The notes beneath the pieces are model-generated. The model saw only the letters and a program-made list of their open reading frames with translations. It did no database searches and was not told the DNA's origin. From positions 91,161,152-91,225,151 of the forward strand of contig NC_067285.1 of assembly GCF_020740795.1 (NCBI RefSeq): 64,000 nucleotides of DNA, written 5' to 3'. Positions 47,601 through 59,092 of the stretch are shown one piece after another; the stretch's first letter is position 1, and each line of letters opens with the position of its first letter. The position numbers were made by a program, and so were the translations under genes. The DNA is from Apus apus (Eukaryota; Chordata; Aves; Apodiformes; Apodidae).

Positions 47601-50600
47601 TAAAACCAACACACAGTCTCAGTAATTTGATCATATTTGGGGCAATATCTTTCTGAAAAAGCATTTTAAAGCTTTTAAGTGTTTTGTACCTACAGCACAA
47701 ATCCAACAACACATTCCTAAGATACAAGAAAGTCAATCATGATTGGCACATTTAAAGGTAACACACAGTCATACCAGAAGGGTTTCCAAAAAAGCACTGG
47801 AAAGTTGTCTAGATCCCTTGACCGCTCATTTCTAGAAATCATGAAATTTTTAAAAATTAAGAAAACTATGTGGTGCATTTCCTTCTAATGCATTCACTGT
47901 TCAACAGCATTATCCAGGTTCTGTTGCTGTGGTGGTACAGACCCCCCCCCCCACTAGACAGCATTGTGATGTCAAAAGCATCCAACCTTCTCTTGCTTTA
48001 GTTACCAGGGCAGTGGGCCCAACACCGCTCTTGTTTCAATAGAAAGTGCAGTAGGCTGAGACAACTGGGCACCTTCTGATCTGCCTTCTGGGGCAGTGAG
48101 ATGAAAAAAATCGGTACCTCCTTGTCCTAGTTCAAATGCAGTGAGTTTGGACAACTGGGCACTCCCTAAACAAACTTGGAACTCCCGCTGCCCAGGAAGC
48201 ATAGCCGAGACCCCTCCTGCTTGGATCACAAGCCCAGTCTGAAAGTTGTTAAAGATGACATGATTCGAATTGTGGCCACAGTGGAAAAATATTGACCAAA
48301 GTCAATCACCTTGTGACCTTATTAAAAAAAAATAAATCCTAAAATGAGGCTCTTTGGAGCTCTCTGGGATTTCAGCAGTCTACTACCCATTGTGTCACAA
48401 AGGAAGTTGGTCTACCTGAAGGAAAAGAGTGAGTAGTCTTCTGCCTATCATTTTGCAGCAAAAAGACTGAATTACAGTCATTTACTAAAATTCAAACTTG
48501 AGAAGATCAATCAGGATAATTCACCGCAACTCCTTCGTGCAGTTAGAAGATCACCAGGCACCAAATTTTTTTAACATCTTAACATAGGTTAACATCTGTA
48601 TCTGTGTGTATGTATGTAAGCAACCGAGTTTAGAAACTTTGCTAAACCTTTAATTAAGCCACCATATTTTATTATAACAAGTTGTTGATTATTGATTAAT
48701 AAGAGTTGTTATTAAGCATTGCTAGGAATTAATATATCTGATTTTGTTATTTGTTTTAATAGTGTCAATCAACCTCAACGGCTTCTATTCTAAACCACAC
48801 CAGACCCACTGATTATGTGTTAAAGCACTACACTGAAATCCCTACATTTAAACCCTTAGTGATAAACTGTCGACCAAGTCTGGGACCATTCAGCCACACC
48901 TAGACTCCTCTGAGGAGTTTAGAAAGCAAGAGGGTCCATTCTGGATGTCATGACTCAACAGGAGGGCCTTCCTCATTCTTTTCCCTTATCTGTGTGCAAA
49001 ACACTCAAACCTTATCCTGACTCAATCTCCCGTCTCTGTAATCATTTCCTCTGATCCCCACGATCACTCCAATCCCTAGACATTCCTTCCTCATAGAAAA
49101 TAACAGTAAACCTTGCCATCAAACTCTGCTAAGCCGTGCTTTTATAAATCTATATCAAAATCACCTATTCCTAATATCTGTGTCAGTGGTTTTTTTAAGT
49201 GACCTTCAGACTTAACACTCCTGTCTGTGACAGTTGCTGTGAAGTTTGAAGTTTCAGCCTTTTGAGACTACAAGGCTAGTAAAAGAATCTAACCTATGGC
49301 TTTCCTCCTGATAAGGATCTTCACTCCAGCCAGCAGCTTCCGATTTTCCTGGGACTGAAGAATCCAATATTGAACTAACAGTAAGGCAGAACTCATACCG
49401 TTCCAACATTCTTCTGATCTTTTCTTTAGATACACCATGAATGTTTCGCCTATGAATTAAAAAAAAAAAATATTTAAAAATAAGTATTTCAGATCTGTAT
49501 ACTACAAAGACAGAAGACAATAACACAATAATAATTTAATTACAAAAAGTTCACAGCAAGACCAACCAGAGAATTCAGAGGCCCAGGGGAAAAGCTGTGA
49601 AAGAGCAATTCATTCTGAATCAGTGCACTAAAGCATTCCAAACAGGGAATGTTGGACAAATCACAGCTCCAGATGACTTCTCCATCCCACCTGGTGGTCC
49701 TGTTCTGCAACAGGATGTTTTGCTTAATACTAAAATCTAAACCTGCACTAATAATTCATTATCTTTAAATAAGTATTAGAAACACACCATATCAGATCCT
49801 TACAGTGATGCAGGATAACAAACTGGGTATGGAAGATTTCTGAATTCTATCTTCCTTCTCTGGTTATGGTAAACTGAGAGCTCTTTGAGCCTTGAGAAAA
49901 ACCTGTTCACCTATCATTTTGGACATCCTTTGGCTAAGAATATTCACTAACTCAAAACAGAAATTGAAGTTAAAGGAGAAAGTGTTTAAGTACTATCTTA
50001 GGAAAGAAAATAATCTTCCTTACCTTCTCTGAAACATGTGCACCCTTAAGCTAAGCATGCAAATTCAGATAACAACAGATACTATGAAATCACAAAATAT
50101 TTTACATTGAAAGGGACCTCTGGAGATCACATACCCCAACCTCCTACTAACAGAGGAGGTACAGCTAAATCAGGCTGTACAGAGCTTTGTCTTGTCAAAT
50201 TCTGAATCTCCCTAATGACTGAAAATCTACAAATGCTCTAGGCAGCCTCTTTCACTGCCTGACCAGCCTTTCAAAGTCAGTTTTGGGCTTTATTCTTTTA
50301 AGTAATTAAAATTTCCCAAGTTCCAACTTGCTTTTATTTTTGTTCTATCCCTGCATAATTCTCAGAAGAGATCCTCTATTCTTCTCTAAAACCTCACAAA
50401 AAGTAGCAGAAGACAACAATACAATGCTCCTTAATACTCTCTTCTTAAGTCTGAACAAACTACTCTTGCTCCATTGAGCACCACCTGTAAATCTGCTGAG
50501 AGTGCACTCTGTCCCAACATCCAAGTCATAAAAAAGACATTGAATAGTAGTGGCCTTAGTATTCATCCTGGAGGCACATCAGCCAGCTCTTGGCCTTTGA

Positions 50601-53600
50601 ACCACGATCATACCCTTTGAACCTGGCATCCATCCATCTTCCAGTTACCTTATTATTCACTTACACAGGGTTTACACCTTGCCTGTTTTTGGCTCTAAGT
50701 AATGGCTCTATGACTGTGTAACAAGTCCTGCTAAAGAAGAGACAACAATGGTGTTGCACAGGATTTTGTCCCTCTCAGGTCATCAAGTGCTGACTTCCAT
50801 AAACTGAAAGACAGCAGAAACATTTTGACTAAGGCAACAGACTAGCCAGATGCAAAAAAAGCCCATCCTGACATCATTTTTGCAATGTCAAGAACCCAAA
50901 GGAGCAGTCACTGTACCTTAAATGAAAAGAATCACAATCATAACATCACAGTGTCTATTATTAATAGTATCTTTTGTATGTAAATAGAACAAAATTACAG
51001 AAAAAAACTCATAATACAGATAAATTCACACAAAAGTTAACACTGTAGACAACAAAATATTAAAATGCCACTTATTATTGCAAAAATCTTGACTGATACC
51101 TTGCTGTTTCATTAGTCATTTTACCAAGTGATACCTTTTAAAAAATCATAGGTTATGGACTGTGAAAGACATACAAACTAATATGAAGTTTTCCTTTGCT
51201 TTCTTACCTTTCAAGTTCTTTTGGCTTAAATTTCCACCAAGTGTCTGGTTCTCGGAACATGACTTTGTATTTAAACTGCTGAGCCTAAATAAAACAGACA
51301 TAGAAAAGCCACATAATCCATTTCTTATTTCTGTGAAAGAGCAGGTAACATGCATAGCCCTCTTCTCTAAAGCTGTTTTCTGTAGGTTTTGGAAGCAATT
51401 AACATATGGAATAACATACTTTATTTCAGTGTTTCACTTCTGATTATGTTCAAAAACATATATACGCAGCTCTTACCATAAAATTAAATGTGTGACATGA
51501 TCACAGAAAAAAAACCACCTATTTTATATCATCCCTTTAAATGTTCTACCTCCTCTGAGTAAAGACTGCAAAACACCTCCTTTTTCAAGGTATAGTATGC
51601 ACATGTCTGTAGAGTCCTTCCATGACAGAGAAAAGCCCACTGGTTCCATTCAGAGTCGACCAGATGCAAGCCAGTTCCAAAACAACTAACTCAGCTCCAT
51701 TAACACAGCTATTGAGGACAGCATTCCTGTCACTCAAGGAAACCTGAGCAGCCTGCAAGGAAGTGGTCTTTATATGGCCTAGTCTCATCCTGACAGAAAA
51801 GGAGCCCCAAGTCTAATCAGAAGAAACACTCTGAGTACTGTGCCATTTCTCCCTGCTCTCATTTTCAAAAAAAACCTTACCAAACCCTGAACCTCCTGGA
51901 AGAACTTTTGTCGTATCTTTATTTCAGCAGACAGCAAAATCAAGGACTTCAATTTTTTAAAGAACTGTTCATCTGATAATTGTTAATAATTGCAAGGATA
52001 ATAAAATATAAAAATTATTAATAAGAATTGCAGTGGGTGCAAACTGGAACATAGGAGGTTCCACATAAATGTGATAAAAAACTTCTTTACTGTGAGAGTG
52101 ACAGAGCACTGGAACAGGCTGCCCAGAGAGGTTGTGGAGTCTCCTTTGCTGGACATACAAAACCCACCTGGACACATTCCTGTGTGATGTGCTCCAGGTG
52201 ATCCTGCTCTGGCAGGGGGGTTGGACTAGATGGTCTTTCAAGGTCCCTTCCAACCCCAAAGATTCTGTGATTCTGTGATATGTACAGGATCTGCTCAGAA
52301 CCTGTCAGTTCTACGTACTATGCTCTGATGTGCTTCTATACCATGGTACGAGAAATCCCAGACCTCCTTGTTAATATTTTTTATATTAAACAGAACCATT
52401 TTTGTTAAATAATGCAATTCTGTACACAGTAAAAAAATTATTAAAACAACCAACCAAAATGATGAATGATCAACAGCAAAGTAAGACCTAAATTCTAAAA
52501 GTGCGGATGCTTATTTAGAAATGATTAAGCGAAAAGGTGAGAAGCTCCAAAAAACTGGAGTATGAGAAACCTGTAACACAGTTCACCAAGTTATTAAAAT
52601 CGTTAGAAATAACTTTGGAGGGTAAATACAGATGGTATTTACTTAGTACTGAATCAATGCTGGTCACCTTTAGCCACTAAATAAAAGCACTATACTACTA
52701 GCATAAAATAGTGTGGGTGCATTATATTAAGTCAATCTGCATAACTTTAAGCAAGCTAGCAACATTTGACAACTCTAGTCCTCCACTGGTCTGTTGGTAT
52801 CTGCCTCATATTTAAGATGAAACTGAGGCTAAATTTCCAAGTTTCATGGAGCAAACATCCCCCTTATTAATTAGAATCATAGAATGCCAGGTTGGAAGGG
52901 ACCTCAAGAATCATCTTGTCTGACCTTCCTAGGTAATACTATAGTTTATATGAGATGGCTCAGCACCCTGTCAAGCTGAGACTTAAAACTGTCCAATGTG
53001 GAGGAACCTACCACTTCCCTTGGGAGACTATTCCAATGTTTCATTGTCCTCGTGGTGAAAAATTTACCTCTTATGTCCAATCAGAATCTTCACAGGAGCA
53101 ACTTGTGACCATTACCCCTTGTCTTTTCCATGTGACTCCTTGTAAATAGGGAGTCTCCATCTTCTTGGTGTCCACCCTTTAAGCACTGGAACACTGTAAT
53201 AAGGTGTCCCTGAAGTTCTCTTCTCAAGGCTGGACAAACCCACTTTTCTTAGCCTCTCCTCATATGGCAGGTCCTCCAGTTCTCTGACCATTTTTGTGGC
53301 CCTTGTCTGGACCCTTAGTGCCAATTATATTTTAAAAGCAGCTAATAATTTTAAATTTACTGATCATACAGAACAAGAAGAGTCCAGTTTCATCCATAAC
53401 ATTTGTTTTTGCTCCCAAGTGCATAGCACTTGGTCACTTGGAAACTAGGCCAGGTCGATACTCAGATATGCACAGAATATGACACCAGGTAATATGATTC
53501 CATGTAACATCTTATTTTGACTCGACTTCCTTGTGGAGTAACAGCTAGACTGAGAAAGACAATCTCACTTTAAAACATATGTTGTTGCCATGCTGGTCAA

Positions 53601-56600
53601 TAATACCTTTTCACATCGATCAAACTGTAATACTAACCAAAGTAACATAGGGCTTCATCTCCCATGCTTGTATGTTTGTGTTATCTATTATTATTGGAGA
53701 GATTCTCTTTTCAAATGCTTCTTTAGCTGAAAGACACACAGGTACAAGAGAATGTGGTATAGTTAATTTCATTATAATAGGGTGGATGTGTAACATTTAC
53801 ACTAATTCTCTAAATTTCTAATATTTTTAAGGTAGATAATCTGTAATGATTAACCACTGTGTAAAAAACTCTCACCACAGCTTCATTTGTTTTAAGGCTC
53901 TCTTTTATTTTAGAAATTCCTCCCTTCACATGTAAAGCCACTGAGGTATGGCATTATTCTTTTGAATTAAGGTATCTATGATAAGCAGGGAATGAAAAGG
54001 CAGATGTAAAATGCCCCAACATGACTAATTGATCAGTAAATTAAACTAAAAAACTACATGATCACCTTAAAGTGGACTTCTTTGTTGCATACAAAATTCT
54101 TGGCTTTTCTAAGTCTTTTAAGATTAGTCCACTCTGTATGTAAAATATGAAAAATTGAAACAATTATTGCCACTTAAATGCACAGTAATTTAATGTTTAC
54201 AATCACTAGCTCTGAGTTACAGCACCATATTTTTGTAGCTATGTTACAGTACAACAAAGTTATTGTTGAATCACACATTTTTTTAAGAACCCATTTCTAC
54301 ATTGGTTTGAAATTTGACAGTAGAAAACCATTTGATCATGGTTCAAATTTAGCAAACAGAAGCTTAAAAAGAGTTGTTCAACTGTGAGCTTAGCAGGAGC
54401 CACTATCAAAAACCCCACCAAAATAAATGAAATAATTTGAAAAAATAAAATTTAAAAAATAATTTATTCTGCCTTGCTTTTATATTTAATTTTAAATTTG
54501 TGAACAATCTAGTACTCGTGAGAAAAAATAATCAAGAGCAGGAAATATCTGTGTAAGTGTTATTTGTACCGATATCTTCATCGCTTATTGCATATGCATA
54601 TATAATGGCTCATCTCAGAAAAATATTTCTGGGAGATGGTACAGTTTACCACTCTAGAAATGGGACATCACCCAAAATACATACCATAACAAAATCTGAG
54701 GACAAAACAAACTTTTGACAAAGACACATGACTTCTGAGTTTGTGCTCATATTATTTTTTCACATGCATACTAAATATATTTATATTATGGGATAAATGC
54801 TTGTCCTGTGACACAGGCACTGCAAGACAGGCAGTTTTTTAAACAGCACACAAGCATTGAACTATAAACAAGCATTTATTTCTCACCTCGTTTCCTGTTC
54901 CACTCATGCGCTTCCCCTAAGCAATCAGGATTGTAATGGTATTGTCCATGTTTATAAAAGTAATCATCAGTACTAAGAATTATTCCACCTGGATTATCCT
55001 CAAGCAAAGTCCTGTGAAAGATCAAGAAGTAAACAGCTTTTCTCCCTTCTTCTCCCAAGCTCTGCTACCACACATACACATACTTGCTCTCTTGTGCACA
55101 ACCAAGATTATTTGGAACGGACACAGCAAGTCTAGGTAAGGGGGAAAAATAATCCTTCAGGCAAAAATGATCTAAAATAACTTCCCTCAGTTTCCAAATG
55201 CTGAGGATATCTAGGGGAAAGACCTGACAGAGGTTCTCTAGTAGTCTTATTTCAAAACAAGGGAGATGAGGTATTTTTCCATCTACACTAGTGACATACT
55301 TTCACATGGACAAATACACATACAGTCTTAATTGCATCAAATATTTCAGGTGCTGGCCAAAGGAGTCTTAAGATCTATCTAGGCTTTTGGAGAATTAGAA
55401 AAGAACCAATCATTCAATCTAAGAAGTTCCACTTGTACTGCTTACACAAAATAATTCCAACAGTGGAAGGGGAATTTCTGCCTATGCAGAGCTGGCATTA
55501 TTTCCATACATGTTAGTAGAAGGAAACACCCAAAATGAATGGTGACTGCAAGAACACAGCACATACAATACTACTGCAATGATTCTCTGCTGACACAAAC
55601 TCCTTTGGTCAGTGACAAAGGTTAAAGATAACCTCTTCTATTTTACTTTCCTCTAGAAGTCAAGGAGCTGCAAGCAACTCAGTTCTCTGCAATTATTATT
55701 ACTCACCAGGCTGCAGGTACCATGTATGTTGCTGGCAGTTAGGGTATAAGCATAACTATTTATAAATTTCAGAAATTTACCTCTGCCTGCACTAAATCCT
55801 GTACACAATTATGCAAATTCTTTTAGAAGCTCACAATATAGATGTTCTACCTTGCCAAATATGATTTTCCTGATCCTGGAACACCTCTGAGAAGAACAAG
55901 TACTTGACCTATAAGGTGCATCTTTTTTCTCATCATGGGACAAACAGGTGGCTGCTGTGCTTGCGAGAGGTTGAATTTTGAGTTTCTATCTTGACTTCCC
56001 CATACCTTCAGAGAAGAGTTGCTATCCCAGGCATTTGAAACCACTGGAGAGGAAAAAAAAGGTCCTTTTTCCAAAGGCCTAGTGTTTGAAACAGGTCTCC
56101 ACTGCTCTGGACTGAGAGCCACAGGAGTTACAAAGCTGTGACTTCCACCAGATGGGTAAAACACAGGAGCCATGAGATTCCAGTGTTGCTGAGGCTGACA
56201 TGATAGCGTAGAAAAATTTAAGATACAACCTTGCTGAGTTTGCTGAAAATCTGCAGGTTTTGGTGTTTTGAAACTGGATGTTTCAAGAGAGACATATGCC
56301 TGTGAAAATGAAGTGCTCTGGTGGCTGTCAAAGGTAGTCACTACCTCCTCGTGCTGTTCCAGGCACCCCGAATTAGGATTTGCAGTGACAACTACTCCAA
56401 GCTCCACAGGTCTTTGGGAGGACTCACCAGAAGCACCAGGCACACTTTTTTGTTCCAAAGCAGTATCTTGTTTTTGTTCAGAATTTCCACATGATATTTC
56501 TCCATTTGATAATTTATAGACTTTCGAAGGTACATCATGTTGAACACATATTTCTGACAAGCCAGAATCTTCCAATACCTCTGCAAAAGCATCTGATGCA

Positions 56601-58655
56601 GCTGGTGAGCTTGTCTGGGCACTCAGCTGACTCACTGGTGGCTGAGAACAGCCAAAGTTTTCTAAAAACTCATTATTTGTCCCTGTTTGCTGTGGAAAAA
56701 GTAGGTAATTGCAACCTGCACCAGATTCTTCCCATTCAGGAAATTCATTAAAGCCATCATGTTCCACAGAGTGCTTATGCACTACTTGGTCATTTTCAGA
56801 ATTAGGCAATTCATCACTTAAGCTGTTTCTCTGAAAGGCATTTTCTAATAATGAATCCAGTTCTTCAGTCAGCTGCACATCAGGTGATAGGACTTTTTCT
56901 TCTTTAGAATCACTTTGTTCTACAGCACTTCCCCCCATTCTCCCACTTGCAACAGATCTTTCCTGATTAGCAAGAGCTAGTGATGATGCTAGTGAATCAA
57001 AACCCAAGGTTTTTGAAGATGGTGCTCCTTTGGCGTGAGTGGATAGCTCTAGCAGATAATCCATAGCATTTTCCACTGTTGAATAAGGTAAAGAGAATAA
57101 AGCTTGGTCAACTGAACAAACATAAGTTGATGTGAATGCAATTTCTTCACTTGAATGAGTATATATCACAACTAAAGAGATAAGCAAAAGACAATTCATC
57201 AATTCATCTTTTAAAACACCTTCTGCAACTCCCTTGAACTGTTTCTCATTAGAGGTTAAGGCAGAACTCAAGACAGACATATTGCAAAATAATAACCTAA
57301 TAAGCATAAAAATTATTATGGAAATAGTGTCTAAAAACTATTACATTTAACTGGAAAAAATAATACATGAGTGTTTAAATGGATACTTATTTCTAACCTA
57401 ACTCATACAGGTAAAATAGAGTAAAATAAACTGAAAAACACTAGTAAGGACTAGAGAAATAATAAAAGTATGCAAAAATATTTGCTAGGGCAAATTGAAA
57501 ATGTCGTACCTAATATAGCCTGAAAAATATAGTATCTGAATTAATTATTTGTAAGTCACTAAATGGAGTATAGGTTGCCTGTGATAAACGTGAAGAAAAT
57601 GAAAACCTAGCACAAGTATTACCTCAACCTAAAGCCAACCTTCTGTTTTCCTAGCAGAGAGTGTAGCAAAACAGTCTAAGTCAATTTAATTGCAATTCCT
57701 TCTGCATGCATGTTAAATAAAATCGTCCTTGTCCTTCCATCTTCTCTATCACAAGAGCAACTTATTATTATTCATGTGAAAATATGCTAATCTTCCAATT
57801 TTTAAATGATTGTTTATAGTACAACATAATTCAGCAGGTTTACTGAATTCCCCAATGCATTTCTAGATAAATCTGTTCAACTGATAAAGGTAAATCTTAT
57901 TAAGAGTTCAAAGCATGAATCAGTAATTTCATCAATTTCAATTTTGAAGGGAGTAACAACCACAGCAACAAACATGAGAGAGCTATTAACTCTGTACAGT
58001 TTAGGTAAGGTAGAAACCTTATGGGGCCAGGACCACATACTGTGTACCATCACCTTAAAAAAACTGTGATCGAGAACATAAAATACTCCTCCTGCAGAAA
58101 CAAATTACACATATAGCAGATATGGCACAGAAACTAATTTCTCCTCACAACTCTACCATTGCCTGCCCTGGGTGACAGAACAAGCTACTTAAACTGTACC
58201 TCCATTTATGAAGCACACTGCTACTTTAAATTACCAGTCTCACAGAAACGTTGACAAACTTGGAGAATCTTGCATGGAAAGAGCTACTGATTTTAAAAAT
58301 ATTATGACTCATGTACTCATTAAAAACGAAACTCACAAATATATGCTTGCAATACCACACCAGCATTTCTGGGATCACCCTAGTTAAGAGCTGTCTGTGT
58401 ATAGAAAAAACCTGTAATGCCAATGGTACATTATTTACCTTTAAAATCACATTCAGACAGAACCACATAAATCACACTAGGATCTAGGTCAGAAAACATC
58501 TCTGACATGCTGTTGAAGAGCTCTTCCTTATTGACACTATGCACTGTTTGTGATGCTGACTGGCTTGGGTCCCCTTGGGATACAGCAACAGCAGTTCTGT
58601 CACAACTGCCATTCTTCTGAGAAGGACTCCCACCAGTTTTCCTTCTCCGTGGCAT
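32614..58655 (-). CDS. N4BP2: NEDD4-binding protein 2, complete 16-exon coding region (1791 aa)
   Basis: Joining 16 exons (listed separately) gives 5376 nt with continuous phase, GT-AG at all introns and no internal stop. Human N4BP2 is 1770 aa. In order: a CUE ubiquitin-binding domain (about residues 43-86); a Ser/Asp-rich linker; a polynucleotide-kinase-like P-loop domain with GVPGSGKS (470-477), STDDYFY and IIIDNTN (534-540); a long, poorly ordered region in exon 7; a DUF1771 helix region (about 1618-1705); and a C-terminal Smr domain with LDLHG (1712-1716) and [10 protein letters not shown] (1750-1759). The family is reported to bind NEDD4 and BCL3, to have 5'-polynucleotide kinase activity, and through Smr to nick DNA. 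The key motifs of both catalytic parts are intact. The start ATG at 58655 opens with MPRRRK, as in the human protein. Non-coding 5' exons must lie upstream and the promoter is not evident. Confidence 0.96.
33317..33364. repeat. 24-bp direct tandem duplication
   Basis: Units 33317-33340 and 33341-33364 both start GAAACAGCAGACCT and differ by a few bases near their ends. Confidence 0.75.
33463..33586 (-). CDS. N4BP2: N4BP2 coding exon 15: Smr domain core
   Basis: Acceptor CCCTGCTGTTACAG, donor GTGAGT. Encodes [20 protein letters not shown], the second Smr signature, then [16 protein letters not shown]. Confidence 0.95.
33872..33919. repeat. 24-bp direct tandem duplication
   Basis: Units 33872-33895 and 33896-33919 start ATCTAATCTTCACTTGGA and differ at one base, so this is a recent duplication. 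Confidence 0.85.
35299..35467 (-). CDS. N4BP2: N4BP2 coding exon 14: end of DUF1771 and Smr start
   Basis: Acceptor CCTTATGAATAAAG, donor GTAGGA. Encodes [14 protein letters not shown], then [20 protein letters not shown] with the LDLHG signature of Smr domains. Confidence 0.95.
37619..37804 (-). CDS. N4BP2: N4BP2 coding exon 13: DUF1771 region
   Basis: Acceptor ATTCCTACAG, donor GTAAAC. Encodes [17 protein letters not shown] and [20 protein letters not shown], the helical DUF1771 module that precedes Smr domains. Intron 12 is only 109 bp. Confidence 0.95.
37914..38052 (-). CDS. N4BP2: N4BP2 coding exon 12
   Basis: Acceptor TATCCTTTACAG, donor GTATTT. Encodes [20 protein letters not shown] and TVVAQ, nearly identical to human. 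Confidence 0.95.
39398..39516 (-). CDS. N4BP2: N4BP2 coding exon 11
   Basis: Acceptor CTTCTGGGTAG, donor GTAAGA. Encodes [18 protein letters not shown] and [11 protein letters not shown], the start of a CUE-like helix set that continues in exon 12. Confidence 0.93.
40953..41197 (-). CDS. N4BP2: N4BP2 coding exon 10
   Basis: Acceptor TTACTTTTGAAG, donor GTATGG. Its second half encodes [21 protein letters not shown], the conserved part (human has LLDHWNTQTKKVSLREIM). The first half is variable. Confidence 0.94.
42216..42258 (-). CDS. N4BP2: N4BP2 coding exon 9 (43 nt)
   Basis: Acceptor TTTTTATTTAG, donor GTATGT. Encodes [14 protein letters not shown] plus one base. The short, basic exon keeps phase between exons 8 and 10. 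Confidence 0.88.
42738..42799 (+). mobile_element. Short CR1 3' end stub in N4BP2 intron 8
   Basis: Contains the CR1 3' phrases CTAGCAGGGGGGTTGGA and CCAACCCCTACCATGCC in order, but lacks the roughly 20-25 bp that normally lie between them. Ends in a degenerate GATTCTT. Only about 60 bp are recognisable. Confidence 0.65.
43036..43121 (-). CDS. N4BP2: N4BP2 coding exon 8
   Basis: Acceptor CTTTTATAAG, donor GTTAGT. Encodes [18 protein letters not shown] and HEKWKES, closely matching human [18 protein letters not shown]. Confidence 0.94.
44540..46869 (-). CDS. N4BP2: N4BP2 coding exon 7: large central exon
   Basis: 2330 nt, residues 630-1407. Acceptor ATTTATTTCAG, donor GTATCG. Mostly acidic and Ser-rich with low conservation. 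Conserved islands are two GDWP-type repeats (801-827 and about 882-910), a block reading GRLDGFKPK and [17 protein letters not shown], and a CUE/UBA-like helix set (1093-1129, [18 protein letters not shown]). It ends in [14 protein letters not shown] and FGPVGID. Mammalian N4BP2 also has a large exon here. Confidence 0.95.
46870..49293 (-). other. N4BP2: N4BP2 intron 6
   Basis: More than half of this intron is a solo LTR (47928-49232). The remainder is AT-rich unique sequence with no recognised gene. Confidence 0.7.
47928..49232 (+). mobile_element. Solo LTR of an ERVL-like endogenous retrovirus
   Basis: Begins TGTGGTGG and ends CTGTGACA (TG...CA termini), and is flanked on both sides by GTTGC (47923-47927 and 49233-49237), a 5-bp target duplication as in ERVL-type integration. 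The 3' part (TTTTTTAAGTGACCTTCAGA to CTGTCTGTGACA) resembles U5 ends of avian LTRs I recall. Near the 5' end there is an 11-C run (47942-47952) and an approximate 30-bp motif repeated at 90-bp spacing (GACAACTGGGCAC at 48060 and 48150). About 1305 bp, no internal retroviral genes, so it is a recombined solo LTR. Orientation is antisense to N4BP2. Confidence 0.8.
49294..49449 (-). CDS. N4BP2: N4BP2 coding exon 6
   Basis: Acceptor AATTCATAG completes [19 protein letters not shown], conserved with human. The second half diverges. Donor GTTAGA is at 49293. A solo LTR begins about 60 bp beyond this donor. Confidence 0.93.
49450..51207 (-). other. N4BP2: N4BP2 intron 5
   Basis: Its middle is an old CR1 copy (50089 to about 50765). 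The rest is unique AT-rich sequence. Confidence 0.6.
50089..50765 (-). mobile_element. Old diverged CR1 LINE fragment
   Basis: Low-coordinate end reads like a decayed CR1 3' region (GAAAGGGACCTCTGGAGATC, AGGCAGCCTCTTTCACTGCC). Further up, the minus strand retains a reverse-transcriptase fragment, [13 protein letters not shown], and a segment matching the CR1 phrase around CATCCATCCATCTTCCAGTT. Many indels show that it is ancient. Confidence 0.75.
51208..51284 (-). CDS. N4BP2: N4BP2 coding exon 5: end of kinase-like domain
   Basis: Acceptor GTTTTATTTAG, donor GTAAGA. Encodes [18 protein letters not shown], then a Lys-rich stretch up to LE plus the first two bases of an Arg codon. Confidence 0.94.
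52025..52281 (+). mobile_element. CR1 LINE 3' tail
   Basis: Contains the CR1 3' region (TGACAGAGCACTGGAACAGG, CTGCCCAGAGAGGTTGTGGA, GGGGGGTTGGACTAGATGGT) and ends in two GATTCTGT octamers near 52261-52280. 5' truncated, about 255 bp. Confidence 0.95.
52873..53330 (-). mobile_element. CR1 LINE 3' portion, older subfamily
   Basis: Plus strand starts AGAATCATAGAATGCCAGGT, the reverse complement of a CR1 3' end. Moving up, the minus strand retains ORF2 C-terminal sequence ([20 protein letters not shown]). More diverged than the copies at 16.7 and 26.5 kb. Confidence 0.9.
53638..53726 (-). CDS. N4BP2: N4BP2 coding exon 4: kinase-like domain, IIIDNTN motif
   Basis: Acceptor GTGTCTTTCAG, donor GTTAGTA. 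Encodes [17 protein letters not shown] and AWEMKPYV (residues 523-552). The human counterpart differs at only a few positions. The exon ends on a full codon. Confidence 0.94.
54887..55011 (-). CDS. N4BP2: N4BP2 coding exon 3: kinase-like domain
   Basis: Acceptor TTTCACAG, donor GTGAGA. Encodes [16 protein letters not shown] and GEAHEWN, conserved in the polynucleotide-kinase-like P-loop domain. Phase 2 in, phase 1 out. Confidence 0.95.
55851..57075 (-). CDS. N4BP2: N4BP2 coding exon 2: rest of CUE, linker, Walker A
   Basis: Residues 73-481. Acceptor TTCAACAG precedes TGGAAAATG, restoring [11 protein letters not shown] as in the human CUE domain. Ends with the P-loop GVPGSGKS and donor GTAGAA. 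The linker is rich in Ser, Glu and Gln and looks disordered. Confidence 0.96.
58439..58655 (-). CDS. N4BP2: N4BP2 coding exon 1: start and first half of CUE domain
   Basis: Residues 1-72, from MPRRRK to ECDFK. Donor GTAAAT is at 58438-58433. The exon ends in phase 1 (the G of a Val codon). The acceptor upstream of the ATG is unclear: TTTTTAG and AACAG candidates lie within 15 nt and the pyrimidine tract is weak. Confidence 0.95.
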
Positions 58656-59092
58656 TTTCTGTTCTAAAAATCAGCTTCCTTTTTGTTTTAGTTTGTTCAC
58701 ATGAAGCTGGCAGCCCCAAGGTCAGAAATCACAAAAAAAACCCTCTCATAACTGGAATACACATAACAGAAATAATAGACCTGGAAAAAAGAGAACAGAG
58801 AAATTTTAGTAACATACACAGTCACATGTCTATGTCTCCTATTTAGACAGCTCAAAGATGAAAAAAATACATAAGCATCCAGGAAAGCGTTTTCTGAAAG
58901 GCTTCCTTTTCTTTTCAATTGGCTGACAGCTGAATAGCAGCCTTATTTTCCAGCTAACTAGATACTGAGTCTGCATCCAAAAGAGAGAACAAATGAAATG
59001 GAGTCTAAAAGAAAAACCCAGAAAAGTAAAGGAAGCAATGCAAGGCAGCCAGCTCACAAATATTCCTCTGCTAACACTAACTCTACCAAGTT

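Larger units (their letters stand above)
51285..53637 (-). other. N4BP2: N4BP2 intron 4
   Basis: Contains two CR1 fragments in opposite orientation (52025-52281 plus, 52873-53330 minus). No other gene is supported. Confidence 0.6.
53727..58438 (-). other. N4BP2: N4BP2 introns 1 to 3 (between the exons listed)
   Basis: AT-rich sequence with no recognised transposon or additional gene. Confidence 0.55.

Noticed and set aside
48002..48229. 75-codon minus-strand frame
   Set aside because: Falls inside the solo LTR at 47928-49232. No domain.
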